From Chloroflexi bacterium 13_1_40CM_68_21 (GTDB lineage Bacteria > Chloroflexota > Limnocylindria > P2-11E): DNA of 21,875 nt. The translations under genes were made by a program, and so were the position numbers. The notes beneath the pieces were generated by a model, which saw only the letters and a program-made list of their open reading frames with translations, searched no databases and was not told the DNA's origin. Location of the stretch: the NCBI GenBank assembly GCA_001917735.1, contig MNEO01000020.1, positions 1 to 21,875 of the forward strand, read 5' to 3'. Position 1 is the stretch's first letter; the number at the start of each line of letters is the position of its first letter. Shown piece after piece: positions 1 through 6,999 of the stretch.

Positions 1-549
1 GTCCTCTTCTACACGTACCCGCTGAAGTACGTCGGCCTCGGTGAGCTCGCGGTGCTCCTCGTGTGGGGTCCCCTGATGATCGGCGGGACTTACTTCGTGG
101 TCACGGGCAACTGGGACTGGGAGGTTGCGCTCGTCGGTCTCCCCTACGCGCTCGGCGCGACGACTGTGATCTTCGGGAAGCACATCGACAAGCTTGAGGA
201 TGATCGTGCCCGCGGGATCCACACGCTACCGGTGATCATCGGCGAGCGGGCGGCGCGCTGGATCCTCGGCGCGATGATCGTTCTGATGTATGCGACGGTC
301 GCCTATCTGGCGGTGATCGGCTTCCTCACGCCCGTCGTCCTCATTGTTGTCCTCGCACTCCCGAGGGCACGTACGGCGCTTGCGGCGTACGCGAAGCCAC
401 GGCCCCGCGAGCGACCGGAGCATTGGCCACAGTTAGCTTGGCCGCTGTACTTCGTGCGGCTGGCGTTCGTGCACAACCGGCGCTTCGGCCTGCTGCTCCT
501 CGTCGGGCTCGCGGGGGATTTGATCGTCCGCGTGATCCAAAACCGCTGA
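1..549 (+). CDS. UbiA-family prenyltransferase, 3' part (5' end outside window)
   Basis: The frame is open from base 1 to a TGA at 547-549, so this is the C-terminal part of a gene that starts before the window. The GTG at 52 is internal. UbiA-family enzymes are integral membrane proteins that transfer a polyprenyl chain to an aromatic acceptor in quinone (MenA/UbiA), heme O or related lipid synthesis. Visible are an FYTYPLKY-GLGEL segment resembling MenA-like proteins, and the second aspartate-rich motif in DKLEDDRARGIHTLPV, which binds Mg-diphosphate in this family. Several hydrophobic segments follow, the last near the C-terminus. The first Asp-rich motif would lie upstream. The family is fairly sure; the substrate cannot be read here, though a menaquinone-type role is the first guess. 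Confidence 0.8.
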   Translation, partial: VLFYTYPLKYVGLGELAVLLVWGPLMIGGTYFVVTGNWDWEVALVGLPYALGATTVIFGKHIDKLEDDRARGIHTLPVIIGERAARWILGAMIVLMYATVAYLAVIGFLTPVVLIVVLALPRARTALAAYAKPRPRERPEHWPQLAWPLYFVRLAFVHNRRFGLLLLVGLAGDLIVRVIQNR

Positions 550-558
550 CCCCGCGGG

Positions 559-601
559 CCGCAGCGCAGCCCCGACTGACTCATCGCACTGCTGTCTGCG
601 G
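559..601. terminator. Possible bidirectional hairpin between convergent genes
   Basis: Between the UbiA stop (549) and the convergent Asp-box gene stop (639), CCGCAG at 559-564 pairs with CTGCGG at 596-601, and CAGC at 567-570 pairs with GCTG at 591-594. There is no clear T-run on either side, so this is only a weak candidate terminator. The rest of the 89-nt gap shows nothing else. Confidence 0.25.
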
Positions 602-638
602 AAGCCGGCCAGCGGGACGTCAAAGCATTAGCAACTGT

Positions 639-1964
639 TCAAGGCGAAACCCTGACGACGAAGACCTCCTGTCCCGCGCTGGCGGATGTGGGCGTCTTGT
701 CGCCGACGAAGATCGCGAGCACGCCGGTGGCCGTCGACGCTTGCCAGTTGTAATCCCCGATGAAGTTGTTGTTCGACGCGTCGAACGGAGTCGTCGTTGC
801 CTGGACGTTGGTGAAGTGTCGCGCACCATCGGACGAGAAGGCGCAGGTCGTGAAGATGAGAGCGTTTCCTGGACTGTACCGGCGGTCCTGGAAGCAGACG
901 TCGACGCGGCCGCCCGGCGCGACCGTGATAAAGGGGAAGAACTGGTCGGACCGGGACTCGTCGTTGTCGACTCGCGTGACCCCCTGGACCTGGAACTCGG
1001 TGCCGAGGTCAACGACCCGCATAACGCGGACGTTCGCGTCGCCGTCGTCGTAGTCCGCCCAGTTCACGTAGATCTGATTGGTGCTCCGGTCAACGGCCAG
1101 CCAAAGGTTGTTGTCGACCCTCCACGGCGCATTTGGCAAGGGGCTGGGGAGAGGAGTGATCGTCCGAAGGAGTTGGGGCTCGGAGAAGGACACTCCCCCG
1201 TTCGTTGACTTCGCGATGTAGATACGGTTCCAGTTGGAGAGCCCGTGGTTGGAGAACGCCCCGAACGCCAGGTAGATCGTGCTCGCGTCTTTTCCAGTCG
1301 CGGTGAAGGAGTCCTGGAACGTCGCGTTACCAGCGCGGTCGTTGATCGCCACGGGAGTGGACCAGGTCTGGTTCGCGTCCGTCGACCGGGAGAAAAGAAT
1401 CGTTGGCTTGCCTGCGGCTGTGAACTGGGTCTGTGTCAAGTAGAGATGTCCGGTCGCTGGGTTCGCCGTGATGAACTGGTGGTCGACGAACTCGTTCAGC
1501 GCCTTCCCGGGCCGGTCCTCGCCACTCATCGCGATGACCGGCGTCCCCCAGGTGAGACCGCCGTCGGTCGACTTGGAGACGAAGAGCGTACCCGCGGAAC
1601 CGAGCGAGCGCGGGAACAGGTTGAACGCAAGGCACGTGTAGTAGGCATTGCCAGCCTTGTCGAAGGTCACCGAGGGGTCCGTGCCGCGGTCGAAGAGTCC
1701 ACCGGAACCTGTCTGGATGCCGGGGATGACCCCGACGGTCCAGGTCGTGCCGCCGTCGAAAGAAACTCCGTAACCACAGGTCCGATCCCCACTCGAGATC
1801 CACCCGGCGGCGATGTTGTTCGGGTTGGTCGGGTTGATGGCGACGCTGGTCTCGGCGTCGCGGTCTTGATCGTTGGTTACCTGCGTAACGACGGGCGCCG
1901 CCAGTGCGATCGTTGGAAGCACGACGAGCGCGAACAATGTGAGGACGACGAGCGACCGAGCCAT
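639..1964 (-). CDS. Secreted sialidase-like (Asp-box/BNR repeat) protein
   Basis: A 441-residue protein. The start is taken at ATG 1964, not the upstream in-frame codon at 2009, because GGGGGAGGAA lies just before 1964 and the protein then opens with a clean signal peptide (about residues 1-23, ending IALAA). At least four Asp-box type repeats are visible: SFDGGTTW, STDGGLTW, STDANQTW and STNGGVSF. They mark beta-propeller folds of the sialidase superfamily. Such proteins are exported glycosidases or carbohydrate-binding propellers. I do not see a convincing full sialidase active site (Arg triad, FRIP motif), so enzymatic activity is unproven. It is transcribed alone, divergent from the Rieske gene. 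Confidence 0.8.
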   Translation of the reverse strand: MARSLVVLTLFALVVLPTIALAAPVVTQVTNDQDRDAETSVAINPTNPNNIAAGWISSGDRTCGYGVSFDGGTTWTVGVIPGIQTGSGGLFDRGTDPSVTFDKAGNAYYTCLAFNLFPRSLGSAGTLFVSKSTDGGLTWGTPVIAMSGEDRPGKALNEFVDHQFITANPATGHLYLTQTQFTAAGKPTILFSRSTDANQTWSTPVAINDRAGNATFQDSFTATGKDASTIYLAFGAFSNHGLSNWNRIYIAKSTNGGVSFSEPQLLRTITPLPSPLPNAPWRVDNNLWLAVDRSTNQIYVNWADYDDGDANVRVMRVVDLGTEFQVQGVTRVDNDESRSDQFFPFITVAPGGRVDVCFQDRRYSPGNALIFTTCAFSSDGARHFTNVQATTTPFDASNNNFIGDYNWQASTATGVLAIFVGDKTPTSASAGQEVFVVRVSP

Positions 1965-2052
1965 CTCGAATTCCTCCCCCGTTGCTTCGGGCGATCCTAA
2001 CGCGCCCATGACTCCAGGCGATCGCGCGGTATGTGCAGGAAGGCGAACGTAA

Positions 2053-2152
2053 GCTTGGAGCGCGACTCGAAACGCTTACTACTCTTCGTTAGCGAAGGGT
2101 CGCCAGCCGCGTGGGCCCTCGTACCACTCGGACCCGCGTCCGCGCTCCAAGC
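2053..2152. repeat. 12-bp perfect inverted repeat enclosing a structured 100-nt segment
   Basis: GCTTGGAGCGCG at 2053-2064 is the exact reverse complement of CGCGCTCCAAGC at 2141-2152. Inside, CTTCG-TTAG-CGAAG at 2084-2097 forms a second hairpin and a CGC..GGG/CCC-GCG pairing is possible around 2110-2137. The segment ends 24 nt before the Rieske start codon, so it could be a 5' leader structure, an operator or a small RNA. No known riboswitch motif was recognised. It also covers most of the intergenic space shared with the divergent Asp-box gene. Confidence 0.5.
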
Positions 2153-2176
2153 GATTCTGATTTGAGGTGAGAAGTC

Positions 2177-2479
2177 ATGCTGCTGCGAATCGGTAGCTCG
2201 AAGGATGTCAACAAAGGTCAGATGCGCGTCTTCGATGTCGCGGGAACGAAGGTGAACGTGGCCAATGCGGAGGGTCAGCTGTATGCCTTCGACGACACAT
2301 GCACTCACATGGGGTGCTCGCTCGCGAATGGTCATCTGGCAGGGACGGTGGTGACCTGCGCCTGCCACGGAAGCCAGTTCGATGTGACCTCCGGGGCAGT
2401 CCTACGTGGTCCGGCCGAGCGGCCAGTCCGTTCCCGAGCGGTGCAAGTCAAGGGCGACGATCTGCTTACGGAGGCCTGA
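2177..2479 (+). CDS. Rieske [2Fe-2S] ferredoxin-like protein
   Basis: A 100-residue soluble protein made of a single Rieske domain. The two cluster-binding boxes are intact: CTHMGC (first Cys and His) and CACHGSQF (second Cys and His). The length and lack of a membrane anchor fit the small ferredoxins that carry electrons to ring-hydroxylating oxygenases, or the NirD-like subunits of nitrite reductase, rather than the bc1-complex Rieske protein. The start ATG at 2177 follows GAGGTGAG. No oxygenase or reductase partner is present nearby, so the partner is unknown. The gene converges on Ku with only 11 nt between stops. The upstream region holds a 12-bp inverted repeat. Confidence 0.88.
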   Translation: MLLRIGSSKDVNKGQMRVFDVAGTKVNVANAEGQLYAFDDTCTHMGCSLANGHLAGTVVTCACHGSQFDVTSGAVLRGPAERPVRSRAVQVKGDDLLTEA

Positions 2480-2490
2480 GGTAGGGTCGG

Positions 2491-3399
2491 TTATCCGGCT
2501 CGCTTCGAGGCGGAAACCTTCGACCCACGCTTACGTTTGGCCGCCTCGACACTCGCCCGGAGCGCGTCCATCAAATCGCCGATACGACTCTCACCGGTCG
2601 CCTCGATCGTCTCCACCTGCGCCGCCGGCGTTTTGCTTCTCAAAAGAGCCAGGAGCTCCTCGCGGTAGGCGTCCGCGTGACTCGACGGAGACCACGCCGT
2701 CGCCATCGCGCTGATGAGCTGGCGAGCGGTCTTCACCTCCCGGTCCGAAACTGCGAGATCCGAGAGGCCGAACGTCAGCGCCTCAGCGCTTCGCACCTCG
2801 TCGCCGAAGAACAACGTCTCGAGCGCGAGTGCTTTCTCCAGCGGGCGAACGGCGACGATGTGCGGCCTGGTCCGAAGCACGAAGCGGCCGATCCCGGCCA
2901 TCCCAGCGGCCTGCATGGCCCGAAGGAGAAGGACGTACGGCTTCTCCGCTCCGACGCCGCGAGCTGGACCAACGTGATAGCTCTTCTCGAAGAAAACGGG
3001 ATCGATCTCCGCCAGATCCACGAATTCCTCGATCTCGATCGTCCGGCTCCGCTCGGGGGCGATCGAGAGGAGCTCGTCGTCGGTCACCGTCACGAGGTCG
3101 CCGCCGGGGAGCTCCCACCCTCTCACCACATCTTCGGACTCGACAGGCTGCGCCGCGACGGTCGATCCGCTGAACGGCGCCGGATCAGTCCGGTCGAGAG
3201 GCCACGACTCGGGAGAGGGCTCCGCCTCGAACGTCGCCGGCTCCTCGTCGCGCGTCACGCGTTCGTAGCGCACCCGCTTGCCCGTACGGCGGTCGTAGAG
3301 ATGGAAACGAACGTCTTTCGGCTCGGTGGCTGGGTAGAGCTTTACCGGAATGCTCACGAGCCCAAAACTGATGCTGCCGGTCCAGACCGCTTGAGTCAT
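2491..3399 (-). CDS. ku: Ku protein (first copy), non-homologous end joining
   Basis: A 302-residue bacterial Ku, the homodimeric ring that binds double-strand DNA ends and recruits LigD. The start at ATG 3399 gives the family N-terminus MTQAVWTGSISFGLVSIPVK, with a GGGGGGCGG tract just upstream. The 77 residues of open frame before it are low-complexity and overlap the upstream kinase, so they are not coding. The C-terminal tail is lysine/arginine-rich (KRKRGSK), as in many bacterial Ku proteins where it aids DNA binding. It lies 46 nt downstream of a histidine kinase gene on the same strand, so co-transcription with that two-component system is likely. A second, clearly different Ku lies at 18130-18969. 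Confidence 0.93.
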   Translation of the reverse strand: MTQAVWTGSISFGLVSIPVKLYPATEPKDVRFHLYDRRTGKRVRYERVTRDEEPATFEAEPSPESWPLDRTDPAPFSGSTVAAQPVESEDVVRGWELPGGDLVTVTDDELLSIAPERSRTIEIEEFVDLAEIDPVFFEKSYHVGPARGVGAEKPYVLLLRAMQAAGMAGIGRFVLRTRPHIVAVRPLEKALALETLFFGDEVRSAEALTFGLSDLAVSDREVKTARQLISAMATAWSPSSHADAYREELLALLRSKTPAAQVETIEATGESRIGDLMDALRASVEAAKRKRGSKVSASKRAG

Positions 3400-3445
3400 C
3401 CGCCGCCCCCCACTCCCGATCGGGAAGTGCTCTCGCCCGATTCTC

Positions 3446-4543
3446 TCAGGAATTAGGTGGTGCGGCCATCGTGGTCCGACGTGGCGAGATCGGTAGTGAG
3501 AACCAGAAGCGCGTGAGACCCGAGGCGGATTCCGCGCCCACTCTGCCGCCCCCGAGCTCGACGAGCTGCTTGACGATGGCGAGCCCGATGCCGGCCCCAC
3601 CCCGAGAGCGGTCGCGCGACTTCTCGACACGGTAGAAGCGCTCGAAGATGCGCGGCAGATCGGGTGACGGGATCTCGTCGCCGGTGTTCGTGACGGCGAC
3701 GACTATGTCCCAGTCGTGGCGTTCGGCGGTGATGGTCACCCTGCCGCCATCGGGGGTGTAGCGGACCGCGTTCTGAAGGAGATTGGCGAGCACCTGAGCG
3801 AGGTGATCGGGATTCGCGCGAGCCCGCAGCCCGGTCGGCACGCGCACTTCAAGCGCAACCCCGCGCCGCTCGAGCGCGGGCGATGCGAGCTCGACGGACA
3901 TGGCGACGGCGCCGTAGACGTCCAGGTCGTCCAGGCGCGGCGGTCCCCAATCGAGATCACCGTCGGCGAGAGCGTCGAGGGAGCGCGCGAGCCGCACGAG
4001 GCGATCGACCTCCTCGTGGAGCGACGCGAACGACTCGCGGCTCGGCGGAACCACGCCGTCGCGAAGTGCTTCCAGATAGCCTTGCAAATTCGTCAGGGGC
4101 GTACGCAGCTCGTGAGCCGCGTTCGTGATGAAGTCCGCTCGCTCGCGCGCGTGCTCCTCGAGTCGCTCGGTCATCTGGTTGAACGAATTGGCGAGCGAGA
4201 TGATCTCCTCCGGACCCTCCGCGGAAACACGCACGCCCAGGTCGCCCTCGGCAACACGGTGCGCGGCCCCGCGGATACGAAGGAGCGGCGCGGCCAGCCA
4301 GCGCCCGGTGACGACAGCGAGCACGACGCTGGCGAGCGCGGCGCCCAAAACGGCGGCCGTCAGCGCGCCACCGACGGATTCATTGAACATCTCACGCGCG
4401 GTGGCGACGGACTCTCCGTGCTCCTGCATCAGCTGCTCGAAGGCGCTGCCGCCCGCGATGACGACGCCGATCGTGACTATGGCGATCGCGGACGCCGCCA
4501 CCGCGAGGGCGCCGAGCGCGATGCGCGCGCCAACGCCGCTCAC
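3446..4543 (-). CDS. Sensor histidine kinase (HAMP-HisKA-HATPase)
   Basis: A 365-residue membrane kinase. Two transmembrane helices are seen (about residues 7-31 and 58-80) with only a short extracytoplasmic loop between them, so it probably senses within or near the membrane. A HAMP segment follows. The phosphoacceptor is His144 in the H-box AAHELRTP. The ATP-binding lobe has an N-box (NLLQNAVRYTP), an F-box region (FERFYRVEKSRDRSRGG) and a G-box (GAGIGLAIVKQL). Its ATG overlaps the stop of the response regulator by 4 nt (ATGA), so the two are translationally coupled. Ku follows after 46 nt. The signal cannot be told from sequence. Confidence 0.93.
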   Translation of the reverse strand: MSGVGARIALGALAVAASAIAIVTIGVVIAGGSAFEQLMQEHGESVATAREMFNESVGGALTAAVLGAALASVVLAVVTGRWLAAPLLRIRGAAHRVAEGDLGVRVSAEGPEEIISLANSFNQMTERLEEHARERADFITNAAHELRTPLTNLQGYLEALRDGVVPPSRESFASLHEEVDRLVRLARSLDALADGDLDWGPPRLDDLDVYGAVAMSVELASPALERRGVALEVRVPTGLRARANPDHLAQVLANLLQNAVRYTPDGGRVTITAERHDWDIVVAVTNTGDEIPSPDLPRIFERFYRVEKSRDRSRGGAGIGLAIVKQLVELGGGRVGAESASGLTRFWFSLPISPRRTTMAAPPNS

Positions 4544-5247
4544 GAGACGAGGGCGCGGTACCCGACGCCGCGGACGGTCGCCACGTAGCGCGACGCCTCA
4601 GCCGTGTCGCCGAGCCGTTCCCGGAGGCGCCGCACGTAAACGTCAATGGTGCGGTCGACCGCGTCGCCGTCCGCCGCGCCGTAGAGCGTGTCGAGCAGCA
4701 TGTCACGCGAGAGCACCCGTCCCGCCGCCTGCACGAGCGCGACGAGGAGACGGAACTCGATATCGGATAGCACCAGCCGCTCGCCACCGCGGAACACCTC
4801 GTGCCGCTCCCGATCGATCGTCAGATCGTCGAGCCGAAGGAGCTCATGGGCAGGGGCCGGCGCGGACGTTCGCCGCAGTATCGCTTTGACGCGCACGACG
4901 AGCTCGGCCGGGGAGAAGGGCTTGGTCACGTAGTCATCGGCTCCCTCCGCGATCGCGTGGACACGATCGGCGACGGAGCCTCGCGCGGAGAGCATGAGGA
5001 TGGGCACGTCGGACTCCTCACGGACGCGGCGGGCGACCGAGAGGCCGTCGAGCTCGGGGAGCATGACGTCGAGGACGATGAGCCTCGGCCGATGCTGCCG
5101 CACCGCCGCGAGGGCGGCGATGCCGTCGCCCGCGCTCGCGACCGCGAAGCCCTCGCGCTCGAGGTACGCCCTGACGAGCTGCGCGATCTTCGGGTCGTCA
5201 TCCACGACGAGGATCGGTCCCTTCTCGGAGCTCGTTATGGCTCTCAT
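4540..5247 (-). CDS. OmpR/PhoB-family response regulator
   Basis: A 235-residue regulator. The receiver domain has the acidic pocket (VVDDDP), the phosphorylated Asp60 in VLDVMLPELDG, and the conserved YVTKPF lysine. The C-terminal winged-helix DNA-binding domain ends in VDVYVRRLRERLG-type and VRGVGYR motifs typical of OmpR proteins. The start at ATG 5247 places the receiver near the N-terminus; the 111 upstream in-frame residues are non-conserved and overlap the divergent gene. It is the first gene of a probable regulator-kinase-Ku operon. Two GTGAC half-sites 11 nt apart in its own promoter region (5270-5285) suggest autoregulation and control of the divergent secreted-protein gene. Confidence 0.93.
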   Translation of the reverse strand: MRAITSSEKGPILVVDDDPKIAQLVRAYLEREGFAVASAGDGIAALAAVRQHRPRLIVLDVMLPELDGLSVARRVREESDVPILMLSARGSVADRVHAIAEGADDYVTKPFSPAELVVRVKAILRRTSAPAPAHELLRLDDLTIDRERHEVFRGGERLVLSDIEFRLLVALVQAAGRVLSRDMLLDTLYGAADGDAVDRTIDVYVRRLRERLGDTAEASRYVATVRGVGYRALVS

Positions 5248-5269
5248 GACACGAGTTTCCCGGCTGATT

Positions 5270-5285
5270 GTGACGGTGGCGTGAC
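5270..5285. promoter_or_regulatory. Candidate response-regulator operator (11-nt-spaced direct repeat)
   Basis: GTGAC occurs at 5270-5274 and again at 5281-5285, start to start 11 nt, in the 102-nt region between the divergent response regulator and secreted-protein genes. OmpR/PhoB-family dimers bind tandem half-sites with this spacing. The site lies 23 nt upstream of the regulator's start codon, so autoregulation is possible. This is pattern recognition only. Confidence 0.35.
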
Positions 5286-5349
5286 AGCGAGTCATCGCCC
5301 TGCAATGGCACGCAGCGACGCTGGCGCCGATAACGATCGGAGGTGACCC

Positions 5350-5730
5350 ATGCATAAGCTCATCGCCAGCGCGTTGCTCGCGGCCGCCAGCCTCACGAGC
5401 ACGGCCTCGCCCGCCCTCGCCGACAGCCCGGTGGATCGCGGCACCATCTGGCTCGACGGCGTTCAGGTACGCACGCTCCTTCCGCCGTCCGCTTTCCCCA
5501 ACGAAGGGCGCGACGGCTTCTACCGGGTCCCGGGTACCGGGGGCGTCGCGGCCGTCGGCCCCGGTAGCGGTGACTACCACGGGGGCGCGTGGAAGGTCTT
5601 CGACGTGACCTGGAGCGTCGCGCCGTATCCGCTCACATCGGCGGGGGCCGTCCTCGCGGCCGCGGCCGCCGGCAAGGTGACCATCACGAGGAACGCGAGC
5701 GCGGATTTCCGTTGCCCGATCCAGCCATAG
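5350..5730 (+). CDS. Small secreted protein of unknown function
   Basis: A 126-residue protein with a good start (CGGAGGTGACCC before the ATG) and a clear signal peptide, residues 1 to about 24, ending SPALA before DSPVDRG. The mature part is short, rich in Gly, Ala and Val, with one cysteine near the C-terminus (FRCPIQP). I recognise no domain. It is transcribed divergently from the first two-component operon, and its 3' end overlaps the start of the DM13-domain gene, so both are probably made together at the cell envelope. A regulator target role for this pair is an inference from position only. Confidence 0.75.
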   Translation: MHKLIASALLAAASLTSTASPALADSPVDRGTIWLDGVQVRTLLPPSAFPNEGRDGFYRVPGTGGVAAVGPGSGDYHGGAWKVFDVTWSVAPYPLTSAGAVLAAAAAGKVTITRNASADFRCPIQP

Positions 5731-6218
5731 AGCGCGCGAGCGCCAGGGCCGGCGGTCGTCCGGCCCTGGCGAAAATCATCGGCGCGATCGCGATCGTCGG
5801 TGCGATCACGGTGCCGCTCGTCGGGTATGTGATCGTCCCCGCGCTTGTGCGGTCGACCTTGGTCGAGGATCTTCCACTCGCGACCGGGCCGAGCCTCCAG
5901 ACGCTCGGTCAGGGCGAGCTCGTCCGCATCAACGCCGCGGACTACGGGAGCGGCAACGTGCGGATCGTGAAGGTGGGCGACGATCGACTCCTGCGCTTCG
6001 AGGGCGTCGACATCGCCGGGGCACCGGACATGTATGTCTACCTCTCCGACCAGGTCAACGGGCGGCCCGGCGCGTTCGTCGACCTCGGCAAGCTCAAGGC
6101 GACGAACGGGTCGTTCAACTACCCGATTCCGGTGAGCGTCGACCTCGCGACGATCCGCTCGGTTGTGATCTGGTGCCGCCAGTTCAGCGTGACGGTCACG
6201 TACGCGACTCTCGGATAG
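5712..6218 (+). CDS. Membrane-anchored DM13-domain protein
   Basis: With the TTG start at 5712 this is 168 residues: a short basic N-terminus, one transmembrane helix (about residues 20-45) and an extracytoplasmic DM13 domain. DM13 is suggested by the order GQGELVRI, VGDDRLLRFEGVDIAGAPDMYVYL, LGKLKATNGSFNYPIP and the terminal VVIWCRQFSV with Cys155. DM13 domains are thought to carry out redox or electron-transfer reactions at the cell surface through this cysteine. The start is uncertain: the frame is open back to 5589, but that stretch overlaps the preceding gene. TTG 5712 is the only plausible codon before the membrane helix, giving a 19-nt overlap and coupled translation. There is no strong ribosome binding site. 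Confidence 0.75.
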   Translation: MPDPAIERASARAGGRPALAKIIGAIAIVGAITVPLVGYVIVPALVRSTLVEDLPLATGPSLQTLGQGELVRINAADYGSGNVRIVKVGDDRLLRFEGVDIAGAPDMYVYLSDQVNGRPGAFVDLGKLKATNGSFNYPIPVSVDLATIRSVVIWCRQFSVTVTYATLG

Positions 6219-6246
6219 CGGGCCAAATGCGAGGATTCGCTTCGGT

Positions 6247-6939
6247 TTAGGAACCCCGCAGCTTCAGCGTCGCGAGCCCGTGCTTCATGTAGTCCTGCGC
6301 GATCGCGCGGTACGTGGCGACGTCCTTCTGCAAGCGTTGGTCCTCGGCGAAGCGCTCACCGATCGCCTCGAGCGCGAAGTTGACGCCACGCATGTACGGC
6401 GGGAGATGTTCGAGAGGGAAAGGAGTGCGGCCCGTGTCGGCCGGCTGGCGGGGTCCGGGCGGCAACGGATCCGAGCGCAGCTCTTTGCGTGGTGAGTCTT
6501 TCACGGTCTCGAGCGCATCGAGAAGCTCCTTCGTGAGCGGCCTGTCGGCGAAGTCGCGTCCGATGTAGCGGTACGCCATGGAGAGGTCGCGCCCGACGAC
6601 GAACGCCGCGGGTCGGGCGCGCTGTTCCTTCTCGCGGTACACGCCGTACGCGGCGATCACGCTCGCCTCCGGATCCGCGAGCATCGGGAACGGCAGAGAG
6701 AGCTTCGCGACCATGGCCTTGTTGCGCGCGACATCGTCGACTGAGATGCCCACGACAGTCCCACGTCGGCTCGTGAACTCCTCGTACTGCCGCCCGCAGC
6801 TGACCAGCTGCCCGTTGCAGTATGGTCACCAGTCCCCGCGCAGGAAGAGAAGCACGACGGAATCGCCGAGGTGTTCTGAGAGTCGCCAGGGTCGACCCAT
6901 GTCGTCAGCGAGCGCGAAGTCGAGCGGAAGCTGGGGCAC
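6247..6939 (-). CDS. Selenocysteine-containing peroxiredoxin-like protein (in-frame UGA at 6826-6828)
   Basis: Read through one UGA, this is a 230-residue AhpC/TSA-type thioredoxin-fold protein. From GTG 6939 the frame gives MPQLPLDFALADDMGRPW, then VVLLFLRGDW-UGA-PYCNGQLVSC, then VVGISVDD and FPMLADPE, all in peroxiredoxin order. Cys-containing relatives have DWCPYC here, so residue 38 (UGA) replaces the peroxidatic cysteine, and Cys41 could form a selenenylsulfide. Neighbouring tryptophans use TGG and UGA ends other genes in the window, so recoding as Sec fits best. A SECIS-like hairpin follows directly. An in-frame TAG at 6949-6951 limits the start to GTG 6939 or ATG 6900; neither has a strong ribosome binding site. 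Residues about 147-230 form an extension of unknown role. A truncated reading from GTG 6753 lacks the active site. It lies 60 nt behind the PstS-like gene. Confidence 0.85.
6785..6828 (-). promoter_or_regulatory. Bacterial SECIS-like hairpin following the UGA codon
   Basis: On the minus strand UGA is at 6828-6826. UACUGC (6822-6817) pairs with GCAGUA (6790-6785), and GCAGCU (6811-6806) pairs with AGCUGC (6801-6796), with apical loop GGUC at 6805-6802. The loop starts after 20 nt from the UGA, within the distance accepted for bacterial SECIS elements. From memory, the E. coli fdhF element has a similar GGUC loop on a short stem at nearly the same distance. SelB binds this loop to deliver Sec-tRNA. 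Confidence 0.75.
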
Positions 6940-6999
6940 GAGCCAAAACTAGACGATGAGCGCTAGGTGCCGCACGTCATACCGCCGTTCCCGGCGATG

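Noticed and set aside
2053..2152. Possible tRNA-Sec or other long tRNA, because the ends GGAGCGC/GCGCTCC look like an acceptor stem and the length is about 95 nt
   Set aside because: Neither strand shows a pairing T-arm with a standard loop, nor an anticodon stem with a UCA loop. The selenoprotein made this tempting, but the sequence does not support it.
3400..3630. N-terminal extension of the first Ku
   Set aside because: The 77 extra residues are serine-rich, overlap the kinase coding end and precede the conserved Ku start with its own ribosome binding site.
6247..6753. Independent 168-residue redoxin starting at GTG 6753
   Set aside because: This start lies inside the conserved VVGISVDD strand and removes the active site; clear family sequence continues upstream through the UGA.
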